In this document: piece by piece, positions 52,032 through 60,014 of the stretch
Numbering within the stretch: the first letter of the stretch is position 1
Layout of the letters: the number at the start of each line of letters is the position of its first letter
Source of the DNA: Rhodobacter sp.
Lineage (GTDB): Bacteria; Pseudomonadota; Alphaproteobacteria; Rhodobacterales; Rhodobacteraceae
Direction of reading: 5' to 3'
NCBI GenBank assembly: GCA_020637555.1
Contig: JACKKF010000007.1
Location: forward strand, 82,616 to 146,615
Length of the DNA: 64,000 nt
Notes under the pieces: generated by a model
The model's database searches: none
The model's input: the letters and a program-made list of their open reading frames with translations, nothing else
Told to the model about the DNA's origin: nothing
Translations under genes and position numbers: made by a program

Positions 52032-52876
52032 GTCTTTGCCTCCACGCGCAGCATCCGGTCCAGCATGATGGCGACGGCGACGATCACCGCGCCCGATTCG
52101 AAACCCAGCGCCGCATTGACCGAGTTGAGCGCGCGCACAACCGGCACGCCCAGCCCCGGCGCGCCGACAAGCCCGGCAATCACCACCATGCTGAGCGACA
52201 GCATGATCGTCTGATTGAGACCGGCCATGATCTGCGGAAAGGCCCAGGGCAGCTCGACCTTGAACACCCTTTGCATGGTGGTGGCGCCAAAGGCGGTCGC
52301 CGCCTCGGACAGGGCGGTCGGGGTCGAACGGATGCCCAGCTCGGTCAGGCGGATCGCCGCCGGCATGGCGAAGATCACGGTGGCGACCAGCCCTGGCACC
52401 ATGCCCAGACCGAACAGCACCAGAACGGGGATCAGATAGACAAATGTCGGCAGCGTCTGCATCAGGTCCAGCAGCGGCGTCAGCAACCGATAGAAGCGCG
52501 GGTGATGGGCCGAATAGATGCCCAGGGCACCCCACCGCCATGCACACCGCGCACGATCCCAGCACCAGCACCAGTGGTCTGCATGGTCAGGGTCCAATAC
52601 CCCTGGTTCCAGGCAAACAGCGCGCAGCCCGCGACCAGCGCCACGGCCACCCAGTTGCGTTGCAACAGCCAGGTGATCGCGCCGAACAGCAGCACCAGCA
52701 CCAGCGGGTGCGGCCAGAGCAGAGCCGCCGACAACCCGTCCACGACATGGCTGAGCACGGCTTCGAGGGCGTCGAAGGCTGGCCAGAAATTGTCCTGCAC
52801 CCAGTGAAGATATTGGCGACGACATGCCCCACCGGGATCTTGGCCCCGTGACGGCGTCGGAAATCGGGTCTGACAT
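52028..52876 (-). pseudogene. choW: Choline/betaine ABC transporter permease, frameshifted in the sequence
   Basis: The 3' half is intact (MQTLPTFVYLIPVLVLFGLG, then PWAFPQIMAGL and MLSLSMVVIAGLVGAPGLG) and belongs to the permease of osmoprotectant importers. The 5' half is spread over three frames: KIPVGHVVANI in one, WVQDNFWPAFDALEAVLSHV through NQGYWTLTMQT in another, VLVLGSCAVCMAVG in a third, and GIYSAHHPRFY back in the last. Adding about six bases in four or five places (near 52858, 52808, 52573 and 52530-52545) restores a protein of about 284 residues, the usual length. The gene may be sound and the sequence wrong. Confidence 0.8.
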
Positions 52877-52940
52877 CGGCTATCCGGTCGCTGGAAGGCC
52901 CCGGCCCGCGCACTTGGGCGGCGGCGGGCCGGGGCAGGCA

Positions 52941-53868
52941 TCAGTTCAGCGCGGCGGTCACGGCGGCCATCGCGTCGCCGCCGTCCATCGTGGTCACGCC
53001 TTCCAGCCGGGGGGCCCAGCACATCGGGATGCGCCGCCAGCCAGGACGCCGCCGCCGCGCCGGGTTCCTGCCCGCCGTCCAGGATCGCGCCCATGATCTC
53101 GTTTTCCATCGCCAGGCTGAATTCCAGGTTGGTCAGGAACTGGCCGACGTTCGGGCATTCGCCCACATAGCCGGCGCGGGTGTTGGTGTAGACCTCGGCG
53201 CCGCCGAAGTTCGGGCCGAAGAAATCGTCGCCACCCGACAGATAGGTCATGTCGAAATTGGCGTTCATCGGGTGCGGCTCCCAGCCCAGGAAGATCACCG
53301 GTTCGTTGCGGCGGTCCGACCGCGCGACCTGTGCCAGCATGCCCTGTTCCGAGCTTTCGACAACCTGGAACCCCTGCAGGCCGAACGCGTCCTGCTGGAT
53401 CATGTCCAGGATCAGGCGGTTGCCGTCATTGCCGGGCTCGATGCCATAGATCTTGCCCTCCAGCTCATCGCGATGCGCGGCGATGTCGGCGAAATCGTGG
53501 ATACCCAGCGCGGCGCCGGCGGCATTGGTGGCAAGCGTGTATTTCGCCCCCTCGAGGTTGCGGCGCACGGTGTCCACGGTGCCGGCCTCGCGGTAGGGGG
53601 CGATGTCGCCCTCCATCGTCGGCATCCAGTTGCCCAGGAACACGTCGATATCGCCCGAGGCCATCGAGGTATAGGTCACGGGCACCGACAGGACCAGTGT
53701 TTCGGTCTGATAGCCCAGCGCGTTCAGAATGGTCGAGGCGACGGCCGTGGTCGCGGTGATGTCGGTCCAGCCCACATCCGAAAAGCGCACCGTGCCGCAA
53801 TCGGCCAGGGCGGGCGCGGTCATCAGGGCAAGGGCGGCGGTGGCCGAAGTCAGGCGAATCAGGGTCAT
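52941..53868 (-). pseudogene. choX: Choline/betaine-binding protein, one frameshift near the end
   Basis: ChoX, a periplasmic binding protein with the signal peptide MTLIRLTSATAALALMTAPALA. The mature part has FSDVGWTDITATTAVASTIL, ASGDIDVFLGNWMPTM and IFLGWEPHPMNANFDMTYLSGG (choline box region). Near 53009-53014 the frame shifts inside a GC run. Adding two bases restores VTTMDGGDAMAAVTAALN and a stop at 52941, for about 309 residues. The Pro/Leu context suggests a CG loss. The binding half is unaffected. Confidence 0.85.
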
Positions 53869-53894
53869 GCGGAACTCCCGTTGGGCTTTTGTTG

Positions 53895-53908
53895 ATTGAC
53901 TAGTCAAT
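53895..53908. promoter_or_regulatory. BetI-type palindromic operator
   Basis: ATTGACTAGTCAAT is a perfect 14-base palindrome between choX and betI. BetI operators are AT-rich inverted repeats of this kind. A second GACTAG lies at 53916-53921. Confidence 0.75.
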
Positions 53909-53987
53909 AAACGATGGACTAGCACGGACTCAAGCCGGGTTGCGGTGGCGGGCCGTCCGACACACCCATGGAACAAAGGAGCCGAAC

Positions 53988-54566
53988 ATGCCCAAGATCG
54001 GCATGGAGCCTATACGACGTGCTTCGCTGATCAAGGCCACAATTGCCGAAATGGGCAATGTCGGCTCGCTCGAGGTTACGGTCAGCCGGATCGCCAAGCG
54101 GGCGGGGATGTCCTCGGCGCTGGCGCATCACTACTTCGGTTCGAAAGAGGCGATGTTCCTGGCGGCCATGCGTCATGTGCTGGCGGTTTACGGCGCCGAG
54201 GTGCGCGGTGCGCTGGTGGCGGCCGACGGCCCCGAAGCGCGGGCACGGGCGGTGATCCGGGCGTCGTTCTCGGCCTCGAACTTCCGGCGCGAGGTGGTGG
54301 CGGCCTGGCTCAATTTCTATGTCCTGGCGCAGACCCAGGACGAGGTGCGGCGCCTGTTGGTGGTCTATCAGCGGCGCATGGTGTCCAACCTGGCGCATGC
54401 GCTGCGCCCCCTGATGGGCGCGCGCGCTGCCGATGTCGCCTGTTCGATCGCCGCGATGATCGACGGGGCCTATCTGCACGCGGCACTGGGCGCCGAAACC
54501 CCGGACGCGGCCCGCGCGATCGCCCGGGTCGAGGCCTATCTCACCCTGGCGCTGACCGCCGGCTGA
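53988..54566 (+). CDS. betI: Choline-responsive repressor BetI
   Basis: BetI (192 residues), TetR family. MPKIGMEPIRRASLIKATIAE is the conserved start, and the HTH is in AKRAGMSSALAHHYFGSKEAM (20 residues shown in part). It represses choline uptake and oxidation genes until choline is present. The start at 53988 follows AAAGGAG. The adjacent operator at 53895-53908 suits control in both directions. betB, which normally lies between betI and betA, is missing. Confidence 0.95.
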   Translation: MPKIGMEPIRRASLIKATIAEMGNVGSLEVTVSRIAKRAGMSSALAHHYFGSKEAMFLAAMRHVLAVYGAEVRGALVAADGPEARARAVIRASFSASNFRREVVAAWLNFYVLAQTQDEVRRLLVVYQRRMVSNLAHALRPLMGARAADVACSIAAMIDGAYLHAALGAETPDAARAIARVEAYLTLALTAG

Positions 54567-54622
54567 TCGACACTGGCGCCGGCAGGGCGTTTCGGCCCCG
54601 GCGCATGGACCCTGAGGACAAG

Positions 54623-56275
54623 ATGAAGGCGGATTTCGTGATCGTGGGGGCCGGTTCGGGCGGATCGGCCGTGGCCTGGCGGCTGGCCGAGGCGGGGCAT
54701 TCGGTGGCCATCATCGAATATGGCGGGTCGGATGCCGGGCCCTTCATCCAGATGCCGGGCGCGCTGTCCTATCCGATGAACATGGCGCGGTATGACTGGG
54801 GCATGGCGTCGGAGCCCGAGCCGGGCCTGAACAACCGTCGGCTGGCAACCCCGCGCGGCAAGGTGCTGGGCGGGTCGAGCAGCGTGAACGGCATGGTCTA
54901 TGTGCGCGGCCATGCGCGCGACTATGACCACTGGGCGGAACAGGGCGCCGATGGTTGGGCCTTTGCGGATGTGCTGCCCTATTTCAAGCGCATGGAGCAG
55001 TGGCACGGGGCCGAGGACGCGGGCGGCGGCGCGGAATGGCGCGGCCTGGACGGCCCGCTTCACATCTCGCGCGGGGGGCGGGCGAACCCGCTGTTCGATG
55101 CCTTCATCGAGGCGGGGAAGCAGGCGGGCTATCCGGTCACGCGCGACTATAACGGTCAGCAGCAGGAAGGGTTCGGCGCCATGGAGGCGACGATCTGGCG
55201 CGGTGAACGCTGGTCGGCGGCCAAGGCCTATCTGAAGCCCGCGCTCAGGACCGGGCGGGTGCGGGTCATCCGCGGCCTGGCCGCGCGGGTGGTGATGGCG
55301 GGCACGCGGGCCACCGGCGTGGCCCTAGCCGACGGGCGCGTGGTGACGGCCGCGCGCGAGGTGATCCTGGCGGCCTCGTCCCTGAACACGCCCAAGCTGC
55401 TGATGCTGTCCGGCATCGGCCCGGCGGATCATCTGCGCGAACACGGCATCGCGGTCGTGGTTGACCGCGCGGGGGTCGGTGGCAATCTGCAGGACCATCT
55501 GGAACTGTATCTGCAATTCGCGACCCGCGAGCCGATCAGCCTGTTCAAATACTGGAACCTCTGGGGCAAGGCCCGCGTCGGGGCGCAATGGCTCCTGTTC
55601 GGCACGGGGCCGGGGGCGTCGAACCAGTTCGAAAGCTGCGGCTTCATCCGTTCGGCGGCCGGGATCGACTATCCCGATATCCAGTATCACTTCCTGCCTA
55701 TCGCGGTGCGCTATGACGGCAAGGCGGTGGCCGAGGGGCATGGGTTCCAGACCCATGTGGGACCGATGCGGTCGAAATCGCGCGGCACGGTGCGGCTGAG
55801 GTCCGCGGATCCGGCGGAGAACCCGGTCATCCGCTTCAACTACATGTCGCACCCGGACGACTGGACCGAGTTCCGCGCAGCGATTCGCCTGACGCGCGAG
55901 ATCATGGCGCAGCCCGCCATGGCGCGGCATGTGAAACACGAAATCCAGCCCGGCGAGGCGGTTCAGGACGATGCAGCCCTCGATGCCTTTGTGCGCGAGC
56001 ACGCGGAATCGGCCTATCATCCCTGCGGCACGGCGCGGATGGGGCGGGTCGACGATCCGCTGGCGGTGGTCGATCCGCAGGGGCGGGTGATCGGCGTTCA
56101 GGGGTTGCGGGTGGCGGACAGTTCCGTCTTTCCGCGCATCACCAACGGCAATCTGAACGGCCCGTCGATCGTCACGGGGGAAAAGATGGCGGACCACATC
56201 CTCGGCCGCGATCCCTTGCCGGCGTCGAACCTCGACCCCTGGATCCATCCACATTGGCGCACGGCACAGCGGTAG
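54623..56275 (+). CDS. betA: Choline dehydrogenase
   Basis: BetA (550 residues), a GMC-family flavoprotein that oxidises choline to betaine aldehyde. The FAD loop is ADFVIVGAGSGGSAVAWRLA (residues 3-22), GKVLGGSSSVNGMVYVRG is the second signature, LAASSLNTPKLLMLSGIG the third, and YHPCGTARMG carries the catalytic His. The ATG at 54623 has GAGGA; one at 54605 is an alternative. It follows betI by 57 bases. Confidence 0.94.
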   Translation: MKADFVIVGAGSGGSAVAWRLAEAGHSVAIIEYGGSDAGPFIQMPGALSYPMNMARYDWGMASEPEPGLNNRRLATPRGKVLGGSSSVNGMVYVRGHARDYDHWAEQGADGWAFADVLPYFKRMEQWHGAEDAGGGAEWRGLDGPLHISRGGRANPLFDAFIEAGKQAGYPVTRDYNGQQQEGFGAMEATIWRGERWSAAKAYLKPALRTGRVRVIRGLAARVVMAGTRATGVALADGRVVTAAREVILAASSLNTPKLLMLSGIGPADHLREHGIAVVVDRAGVGGNLQDHLELYLQFATREPISLFKYWNLWGKARVGAQWLLFGTGPGASNQFESCGFIRSAAGIDYPDIQYHFLPIAVRYDGKAVAEGHGFQTHVGPMRSKSRGTVRLRSADPAENPVIRFNYMSHPDDWTEFRAAIRLTREIMAQPAMARHVKHEIQPGEAVQDDAALDAFVREHAESAYHPCGTARMGRVDDPLAVVDPQGRVIGVQGLRVADSSVFPRITNGNLNGPSIVTGEKMADHILGRDPLPASNLDPWIHPHWRTAQR

Positions 56276-56331
56276 GGCGGTGGTTTCGCCCTCGGCCGAC
56301 GGCATTCCATGCCGTAGCCCTCGGGCGACCC

Positions 56332-56385
56332 GGTGGGGGGCGCTGCCCCCCACACCCCCCGGGATATTTCCGGCACAAAGAGGGG
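56332..56385 (+). repeat. GC-rich extragenic palindromic element, copy 2
   Basis: GTGGGGGGC-GCT-GCCCCCCAC (56333-56353) followed by ACCCCCCGGGATATTTCCGGC. It shares its block order with 13430-13515 and resembles an intergenic repeat I recall from Rhodobacteraceae genomes. It may end betA and the LysR transcript. Confidence 0.5.
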
Positions 56386-56386
56386 G

Positions 56387-57589
56387 TCAGGGGATCGACG
56401 CGCGCAGCAGGTCCAGAAAGCGCGCCTGCGTCGCGGTGGGCCGCCAGCTGCTGCGGTAGGTCAGGCCAATGTGGCGGGTTCCCCCGGTCAGAGCGATGTC
56501 GAGAGGCGCGATATGCCCATCGCGGATTTCGGTCTCGATCTGGTGGCGCGAGATGATCGACACATAGTCGCCCTGCGCCAGCAGGCCCCGCAGGAACACC
56601 AGCGACGAGGCCACGACCCGCACCGGCGTGCGGGGTTGCTGGTCGATGCGCAGGGTTTCGAACAGGTAGCTGCCCGCCGGCGTGGTCTTTGGCGGCGCGA
56701 CCCAAGGGTAGGCGAGGGTGTCCTCGATCCTGAGGCCGGTGCGCCGCGCGAGCGGGTGGCCGGGGTGGGCGACGATCACAAGGGCGTCGTCGAAGAGGGG
56801 TTCCTGGGTCACGTCCTCGGCCGGGGGCGGGGCGCGGAGGGCGCCGATCAGGCAATCCAGATCGCCCTCGCGCAGGCTGCGCAGCAGTTCCGGATAGCGA
56901 CCGTCGACGATGCGCACCTGCACGCCCTGGGTCTCGGCGATCATCGCATGCGTGGCGCGGGGCACGATCATGGTGCGGGCCAGCGGCAGGGAACCCAGCG
57001 TGAAGGTGCCGCGGTCGTCGCCCAGTTCCTTGCCGATTTCCTCGAATCCCTGGCGGATCTCGGTCTGGGCGAGCTTTGCCCCCAGGGCAAAGGCCTGGGC
57101 GGCGGGCGTCAGTTCGACCCCGGTTGCCGTGGTGAGGAAGAAGGGCACGCCGGCCACATCCTCGAGGCTGCGCGCCGCGCGGTGAACGGTCGGCTGGGCC
57201 AGGCCCAGATTCCGCGCGGCAATGGTGAAGCTGCCAGAGCCGGACACCGCCACCAGCGCGCGGATCTGGGCCGCGGTGACCAGATGATCGAACGCCGCCC
57301 GGCGGGTACTTTCGCGCGCCCCCCTGAGTGCCGCGCGCGCCCCGGCATGCAGATGGGACAGCGCCGCTTCCACGCGGCGCACGAACAGCGCACCGCAGGC
57401 GGTGGGCGCGAACTGGCGGGTGCGGCGCGACAGCAGGGGCGTGCCGACCTCGGACTCGAGCCGGGCCAGTGCCTGTGTCGCGGCGGGTTGCGACAGCAGG
57501 CAGCGGTCTGCCGCGCCCGAGACCGAGCCCGTCCGCACGGTTTCGAGAAACACCCGCATATGGCGCAGATTGGGCAGCGAGTCGGTCAC
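56387..57589 (-). CDS. LysR-type regulator with two tandem HTH domains, next to ligI
   Basis: A 400-residue regulator with HTH domain 1 at residues 8-67 (MRVFLETVRTGSVSGAADRC) and a second LysR-type HTH at about 100-165 (LVAVSGSGSFTIAARNLGLA), then an effector domain from about 190 (FTLGSLPLARTMIVPRATHA; DLDCLIGALR). It starts with GTG. It is divergent from ligI, so it is the likely activator of the protocatechuate 4,5-cleavage genes, in the role of LigR, though its double HTH layout may differ from LigR. Confidence 0.85.
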   Translation of the reverse strand: MTDSLPNLRHMRVFLETVRTGSVSGAADRCLLSQPAATQALARLESEVGTPLLSRRTRQFAPTACGALFVRRVEAALSHLHAGARAALRGARESTRRAAFDHLVTAAQIRALVAVSGSGSFTIAARNLGLAQPTVHRAARSLEDVAGVPFFLTTATGVELTPAAQAFALGAKLAQTEIRQGFEEIGKELGDDRGTFTLGSLPLARTMIVPRATHAMIAETQGVQVRIVDGRYPELLRSLREGDLDCLIGALRAPPPAEDVTQEPLFDDALVIVAHPGHPLARRTGLRIEDTLAYPWVAPPKTTPAGSYLFETLRIDQQPRTPVRVVASSLVFLRGLLAQGDYVSIISRHQIETEIRDGHIAPLDIALTGGTRHIGLTYRSSWRPTATQARFLDLLRASIP

Positions 57590-57621
57590 CGGGTCAACCC
57601 AAATAGCAAAAACTTATTCTA

Positions 57622-57634
57622 CGATCTCAGATCG
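57622..57634. promoter_or_regulatory. Palindrome in the LysR-ligI divergent region
   Basis: CGATCTCAGATCG is a perfect palindrome with a one-base centre, flanked by AT-rich sequence, 33 bases from the LysR start. It is a candidate regulator-binding site. Confidence 0.5.
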
Positions 57635-57707
57635 AAATAGGCAAATGCCGTGCCGTCGCGCATGATGTATACATTGCGGCAGGGCCCGCCGCAGAAGGAG
57701 AACGCGC

Positions 57708-58601
57708 ATGACGACCCAACCCCAACCGATGGACAAGGACTGGCTGGTCTATCACCCGAACCCGAAAAAGCCCGACTTCGTGCTGCCCAAGGGATCGGTC
57801 GATGCCCATTGCCATGTCTTCGGCCCCTCGGCCCAGTTCCCCTATGCGCCCGAGCGCAAGTATACACCGGGCGACGCGGGCAAGGACAAGCTGTTCGAAC
57901 TGCGCGATTTCCTGGGATTCGAGCGCAATGTGATCGTGCAGGCGACCTGCCACGGCAAGGACAACCGCGCCATGGTCGATGCCTGCATCGCCGCCGGGGA
58001 CAAGGCGCGGGGCGTGGCCTCGGTCGGAAAGGACATCACGCGCGACGAGCTGAAGGCGATGCACGAGGGGGGAGTGCGCGGCGTGCGCTTCAACTTCGTG
58101 AAGCGTCTGGTCGATGCGACACCGCAGGAAGTCTTCATCGGCATCGCCGAGAAGATCCAGGAATTCGGCTGGTCGATCGTCGTCTATTTCGAGGCCGCGG
58201 ATCTGGAGGGGCTGACCCCGTTCCTGCGCAAGCTGCCAGGCATCATCGTTGTGGATCACATGGGCCGCCCCGATGTGTCCAAAGGCGTCGATCACCCCGA
58301 TTTCCAGCGGTTCATCGACCTGATGGCGCAGAATGAAAACATCTGGACCAAGGTCACCTGCCCAGAGCGGCTGACCGTGCAGGGCGCCCCCTATGACGAT
58401 GTGGTGCCGTATTACCAGGCCATCGTCGACCGGTTCGAGGACCGCGTCCTGTGGGGCACCGACTGGCCGCATCCGAACATGAAATCCCACATGCCCGATG
58501 ACGGCGCGCTTGTGGATTACATCCCGCGCATCGCGCGGACCGAAGCGCAGCGGCAAAAGCTGCTGATCGACAACCCGATGCGCCTGTATTGGGCGCAATA
58601 G
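57708..58601 (+). CDS. ligI: 2-Pyrone-4,6-dicarboxylate hydrolase
   Basis: LigI (297 residues), an amidohydrolase that opens 2-pyrone-4,6-dicarboxylate to oxalomesaconate in the 4,5-cleavage pathway. SVDAHCHVFGPSAQFPYAPE holds the HxH motif, RNVIVQATCHGKDN follows, then IVVDHMGRPD, and the end has WGTDWPHPNMKSHMPDDG and NPMRLYW. The pattern follows the Sphingobium LigI throughout. It is followed by ligA after 17 bases. Confidence 0.95.
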   Translation: MTTQPQPMDKDWLVYHPNPKKPDFVLPKGSVDAHCHVFGPSAQFPYAPERKYTPGDAGKDKLFELRDFLGFERNVIVQATCHGKDNRAMVDACIAAGDKARGVASVGKDITRDELKAMHEGGVRGVRFNFVKRLVDATPQEVFIGIAEKIQEFGWSIVVYFEAADLEGLTPFLRKLPGIIVVDHMGRPDVSKGVDHPDFQRFIDLMAQNENIWTKVTCPERLTVQGAPYDDVVPYYQAIVDRFEDRVLWGTDWPHPNMKSHMPDDGALVDYIPRIARTEAQRQKLLIDNPMRLYWAQ

Positions 58602-58618
58602 ACGAGGAGGAGAGACCG

Positions 58619-58973
58619 ATGCACGACATGCCCGGTTACGACTATCACATCGACATCCCCGGCACGACGCTGTTCGACGGAAAGATGGCGATGAAGGGCT
58701 ATGCCCTGAACAAGATGTGCTATTCGTTCAACCAGAAGGTCAACCGCGAGGCCTTTCTGGCCGATGAGAAGGCTTCATGGAGAAGTATGGCCTCAACGAC
58801 GAACAGAAAGAGGCCATCCGCAAGCGTGACGTGCTCGGTCTGATCGCCGCCGGCGGGAACATCTATTACCTGGCCAAGTTCGCCGGCATCTCAAGCTGTC
58901 GGTGCAGGATGGGCGGTCTGCAAACGGGCCGCACCACGCAGAATTCAAAGATTACCTGGCAAGCCAGGCGTGA
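58619..58973 (+). pseudogene. ligA: Protocatechuate 4,5-dioxygenase alpha subunit, frameshifted in the sequence
   Basis: Begins MHDMPGYDYHIDIPGTT and continues well to NREAFLADE, then changes frame near 58772 (a CC to C loss) to MEKYGLNDEQKEAIRKRD and GGNIYYLAKFAG. Further shifts lie near 58891 (TT to T), 58908 (two bases) and 58938 (CC to C), after which GGLQTGRTT and YLASQA are found. Adding five bases gives exactly 119 residues ending in a stop at 58971-58973. The amino acid sequence is otherwise sound, so the loss may be in the sequence record. Confidence 0.85.
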
Positions 58974-58987
58974 GGAAGGATCTGACA

Positions 58988-59826
58988 ATGGCACGCATTC
59001 TCGGTGGCATCACCACCTCGCACATTCCCGCCGTGGGCAACGCGATCCGAACAAGCTTTACGACGATCCTACTGAAGCCGTTCTTCGATGGCTACCCCAG
59101 GTGCACGCCTGGATCGACGAGCACAAACCCGACTATGTGATCAACATCTACAACGATCACGGGCTGGGCTTCTTCCTGGACCGATGCCGACTTTCGCCAT
59201 CGGTGCCGCCCATGAATACAAGAACGAGGATGAAGGCTGGGGTCTGCCTCGCTCGATCCCTTCCCGGCGCGCCGGAACTGAGCTGGCACATCATCAGATC
59301 GCTGGTGGCCGACGGTTCGACATCACCGTGCCAGGAACTGGCGGTCGATCACGGCTTTGTCGTGCCGATGCAGCTGTTCTGGAACGCGCCGCATCACCCG
59401 CACATGCCCAAGGCGGTGCCGATCAGCGCGAACACCGTGCAGCACCCGATCCCCACGCTGAACCGTGCGCTGAACTTCGGCAAGGCGCTGCGCAAGGCGC
59501 TGTTGTCCTTCCCCGAGAAGGACGCGAAGATCGTCGTGCTGGGCACCGGTGGTCTGTCGCACCAGCTGGACGGCCAGCGCGCGGGCTTCATCAACAAGGA
59601 GTTCGACCAGTATTGCCTGGAGAACATCGTCCACAACCCCGAGGAACTGACCAAGATCACCCGACAGGAGCTGGTGAAGAATGCCGGCGCCCAGGGGACC
59701 GAGTTCCTGATGTGGATGATGATGCGCGGTGCGCTGGGCGATGATGTGACCGAGGTCACGCGCAACTATCATATCCCGATCTCGAACACCGCCGCCGGCA
59801 CGCTGCTGCTGGAATGCGCGGCCTGA
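58988..59826 (+). pseudogene. ligB: Protocatechuate 4,5-dioxygenase beta subunit, frameshifted in the first half
   Basis: The start MARILGGITTSHIPAVGNAI contains the iron-ligand His (residue 12), YNDHGLGFFLD the second His, and MPTFAIGAAHEYKNEDEG, APELSWHIIRSLV and GGLSHQLDGQRAGFIN follow, ending VTRNYHIPISNTAAG. The first half is split over frames at about 59070, 59184, 59250, 59268 and 59315-59330. Adding about seven bases would give roughly 281 residues, a normal length. The second half is intact in one frame. Confidence 0.85.
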
Positions 59827-60014
59827 TCTGACCCCCGGCGCAGGCCGGCGCCGCAGGCGTCGGCCTCGGTGCAACGACCCCCTCTTTTCCCGCCGGGCGC
59901 TCCGTGACAGGATCGCCCGGCGTTCGCATGGCAGGGGGGCGTGGCGAGGATGATTCCGGACAATGCAGGGTGGACGCGCGGCCTCGGCGCCAGCGGATCG
60001 GGACCGGTGCGCTG

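Noticed and set aside
50958..52571. A 537-residue frame joining ChoW-derived residues to ChoV
   Set aside because: Frameshift artefact. ChoV starts at 52031 and overlaps choW by the usual ATGA.
52480..53976. A single 498-residue frame fusing ChoX to part of ChoW
   Set aside because: The fusion arises from the frameshifts; choX has a normal stop in the restored frame at 52941, and the read-through part between the domains is nonsense.
58770..59335. Programmed ribosomal frameshifting in ligA/ligB
   Set aside because: There are several shifts per gene, with no slippery heptamers or stimulatory structures at each, and ligA/ligB homologues need none.
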